From: Acidobacteriaceae bacterium TAA 166
Lineage (GTDB): Bacteria; Acidobacteriota; Terriglobia; Terriglobales; Acidobacteriaceae
Assembly (NCBI GenBank): GCA_000421065.1
Contig: ATWD01000003.1
Coordinates: forward strand, 124,001-188,000
Length of the DNA: 64,000 nt
Direction: 5' to 3'
Below, one piece after another: positions 62,434 to 64,000 of this stretch. Position numbers and translations under genes: made by a program. The notes beneath the pieces were generated by a model. The model was given only the letters and a program-made list of their open reading frames with translations, was not told where the DNA came from and searched no databases. Numbering within the stretch: the first letter of the stretch is position 1; the number at the start of each line of letters is the position of its first letter.

Positions 62434-64000
62434 TCATTGTTCAGGCAGGTTGATTCTACGGAGTTCTTCGTGTGCCTGCTTCAGAAGCGGTTCATCTTGA
62501 TCCGCATCCTTCCAGAGCGCAATGAATCTCTCACAGGCTGCCCGACTTTCCGCCCGTTTGCCTTCTTTTGCCAATGCACGGCCAAGCTGAAGGTGCGCCA
62601 ACCTATAGAGATGAGAAAGTGGATCGACACCGCGATGATCGATGACCTTGCGAAACTCCTTCTCGGCAGCGGTTGGCTGATTTGCTTCAAGATAGGCTAC
62701 GCCCCGCATATAAGGGATCTCAAGGGTACGAAGCTCGTAAGGTGCAGAGTTCCGTAGAGATTCAATCGCTTCCAATGGCCTGTGTTGATTGAGAAAGATA
62801 GCCGCACGGATCTGGGGATTCTTGAAGTTATTCCACAGCGTATCTTCGGGGCGCCGCGCAAGCTCCTGCGTAAGGATCCTCTGCGCGCGCTCTGTCTCTC
62901 CGAGGTACGCTAAGGCGACAAGAGGATCGATAAGTCCTTCTGGAATGTCCCTGGACTGAAGCAATGCACGGGCCTCGTTCATGTGGCCCGTCTCAACGAG
63001 AATTCGCGAAGAAGAGAGCTGGTAAATCGCATACTGCTGACTCGCTCCCTGTTGCTCAAAGGAGGTAGCAAGTTCAGAAATAATCCTCTGCCCCTGCCGG
63101 ACACGCCCTTCGGCGAAGGCCAGAAGAGCCTCGTTCAACTCGGCCCGGACGGCGGCACTGTGATTTCTTGCCCAGGCAATTTGCGCCGCCGCTCCGGCGG
63201 TATCGTCGCGAGCAACATCTACTTCCATCAGAACAGAGTGGAGATCGGCTCCGTCGATGTGTTTGGCGATGGCCTGATCACCAACAGATCTTGCGTCCTC
63301 CAGTTGCCCTGCATGGAGCAGTGCGCGGCAGAGAATTACATACGCGGTGGCATTGTCAGGATTCCGTTCCAAGGCTTTTCTAGCAAGAGGAATAGATTTC
63401 TCTGGCTGGCCAAGCTGAGTATAGATGTCGGCCGCGTTGTCTAATGCCGATAAATCTCCCGGATAGAGATCCTCCCAGTTGCGGAAATTGCGTAGAGCCT
63501 CCTCTGTGTTTCCAGTAACGTTCTTGTGATAGCTCGCAATGATAAAAAGTCGGTTTCGCTCGTCTGCAAAATCCCGTAACGCGTATGCTTTGGTGAGATT
63601 GGCGATAAGCTGTGCACGGTTGTTGCTGTTGCCATAGGTTGCAGCCATGTCTGCGTAGGCCACGGCGAACTTCGGGTCCAGATCAATGGCTCTCTGGAAG
63701 AGAGGAATCGCGTCGGCGTGTCTTCCTTGTAACGCAAGACGTCTGCCAGCAGAGTAATCTCGCAACGCTTCCAGCGAACCCGTGTTCTCATGCACGAGCG
63801 GCGTATTAAACTTTTGAATCGATGCCCGCGACTCGCCAAGCTTCTTCCTTATATTCGCAGCCACGGTATCGATAGCGTTAGGAATCTCATCCGCTGTACC
63901 AGCTTCAGCCTTACTAATTGCTAAGGAGTTTCCCGAGACACAATCGGTGGCGTCGACGGTAAGGAGATACTTCTGACCCAGTTTCGCAATAACGCCCCGG
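62434..64000 (-). CDS. TPR-repeat protein, C-terminal part (gene continues beyond right edge)
   Basis: The frame is open to the window end, so at least 522 residues are seen. The piece YLLTVDATDCVSGNSLA ... AANIRKKLGESRASIQKFNT is the linker found in Acidobacterial TPR proteins that follow a winged helix or a protein kinase. At least five TPR units follow (for example GRHADAIPLFQRAIDLDPKF, GQPEKSIPLARKALERNPDN). The upstream domain is outside the window, so it could be a CadC-like regulator or a Ser/Thr kinase. Confidence 0.8.
   Translation of the reverse strand, partial: RGVIAKLGQKYLLTVDATDCVSGNSLAISKAEAGTADEIPNAIDTVAANIRKKLGESRASIQKFNTPLVHENTGSLEALRDYSAGRRLALQGRHADAIPLFQRAIDLDPKFAVAYADMAATYGNSNNRAQLIANLTKAYALRDFADERNRLFIIASYHKNVTGNTEEALRNFRNWEDLYPGDLSALDNAADIYTQLGQPEKSIPLARKALERNPDNATAYVILCRALLHAGQLEDARSVGDQAIAKHIDGADLHSVLMEVDVARDDTAGAAAQIAWARNHSAAVRAELNEALLAFAEGRVRQGQRIISELATSFEQQGASQQYAIYQLSSSRILVETGHMNEARALLQSRDIPEGLIDPLVALAYLGETERAQRILTQELARRPEDTLWNNFKNPQIRAAIFLNQHRPLEAIESLRNSAPYELRTLEIPYMRGVAYLEANQPTAAEKEFRKVIDHRGVDPLSHLYRLAHLQLGRALAKEGKRAESRAACERFIALWKDADQDEPLLKQAHEELRRINLPEQ

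Noticed and set aside
1..64000. CRISPR arrays, complete tRNA or rRNA genes, phage structural genes
   Set aside because: I looked for regularly spaced short repeats, tRNA arms and phage-type clusters on both strands and saw none beyond the tRNA-Phe fragment.

Overview
The window looks like a chromosomal stretch from a soil Acidobacteriota of the Terriglobia/Acidobacteriaceae type. The signs are a very large Oar-like TonB-dependent receptor with an N-terminal carboxypeptidase-regulatory domain, a NarL-type histidine kinase with the short juxtamembrane segment typical of Acidobacterial propeller kinases, winged-helix and TPR regulators, a cNMP-binding/thioredoxin-reductase-like fusion and an ytcA-mdtNOP-like efflux set. 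This is inferred from protein style, not from a marker gene. Gene density is high and both strands are used.

Layout. 0-7 kb: the 3' part of a subtilase-like protein, a TonB receptor, then, convergent to it, two tandem RiPP precursor genes and the C-terminal third of an asparagine-synthase-like lasso cyclase cut by an IS3-family element. 7-14.8 kb: redox and detoxification genes (NmrA-like protein, MBL hydrolase, MFS exporter, isochorismatase-like hydrolase, SnoaL-like protein, SDR) interleaved with three TetR repressors. 14.9-17 kb: a trypsin-like protein and a partner of unknown family. 17.6-20 kb: cyanide-insensitive-type cytochrome bd oxidase (cydAB). 20.4-28.4 kb: AraC regulator, Tat-exported oxalate decarboxylase, then TolC/YtcA/HlyD/FUSC efflux genes. 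28.6-36.8 kb: quinone oxidoreductase, a two-component pair, a winged-helix ATPase, an alpha/beta hydrolase with two possible starts, a lone receiver protein and the cNMP/flavoprotein fusion. 37-47.6 kb: central carbon and quinone-linked metabolism (fumarase, OprB porin, AEC carrier, pyruvate oxidase, malate:quinone oxidoreductase, formate dehydrogenase, LLM flavoprotein). 47.9-52.4 kb: orphan kinase, LysR and two AraC regulators. 52.4-62.1 kb: an accessory block that starts near a 25-bp tRNA-Phe 3' remnant and holds a CHAT-protease/esterase operon, small unknown proteins, a LuxR regulator, an ECF sigma/anti-sigma pair and a CHY zinc finger protein. The right edge is the 3' part of a TPR regulator.

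How parts may work together. Oxalate decarboxylase makes formate, which the formate dehydrogenase can oxidise; PoxB, Mqo and CydAB all connect to the quinone pool. A 15-bp direct-repeat motif, GTGAA-N5-GTGAA, occurs five times in intergenic DNA, four of them around the fumC/fdh/LLM block, and is a candidate binding site shared by these genes. The two most unusual loci are the disabled lasso-type RiPP cluster (4.7-5.7 kb) and the CHAT-esterase island (53-59 kb). The trypsin-like pair at 15-17 kb is a third locus of unknown role.
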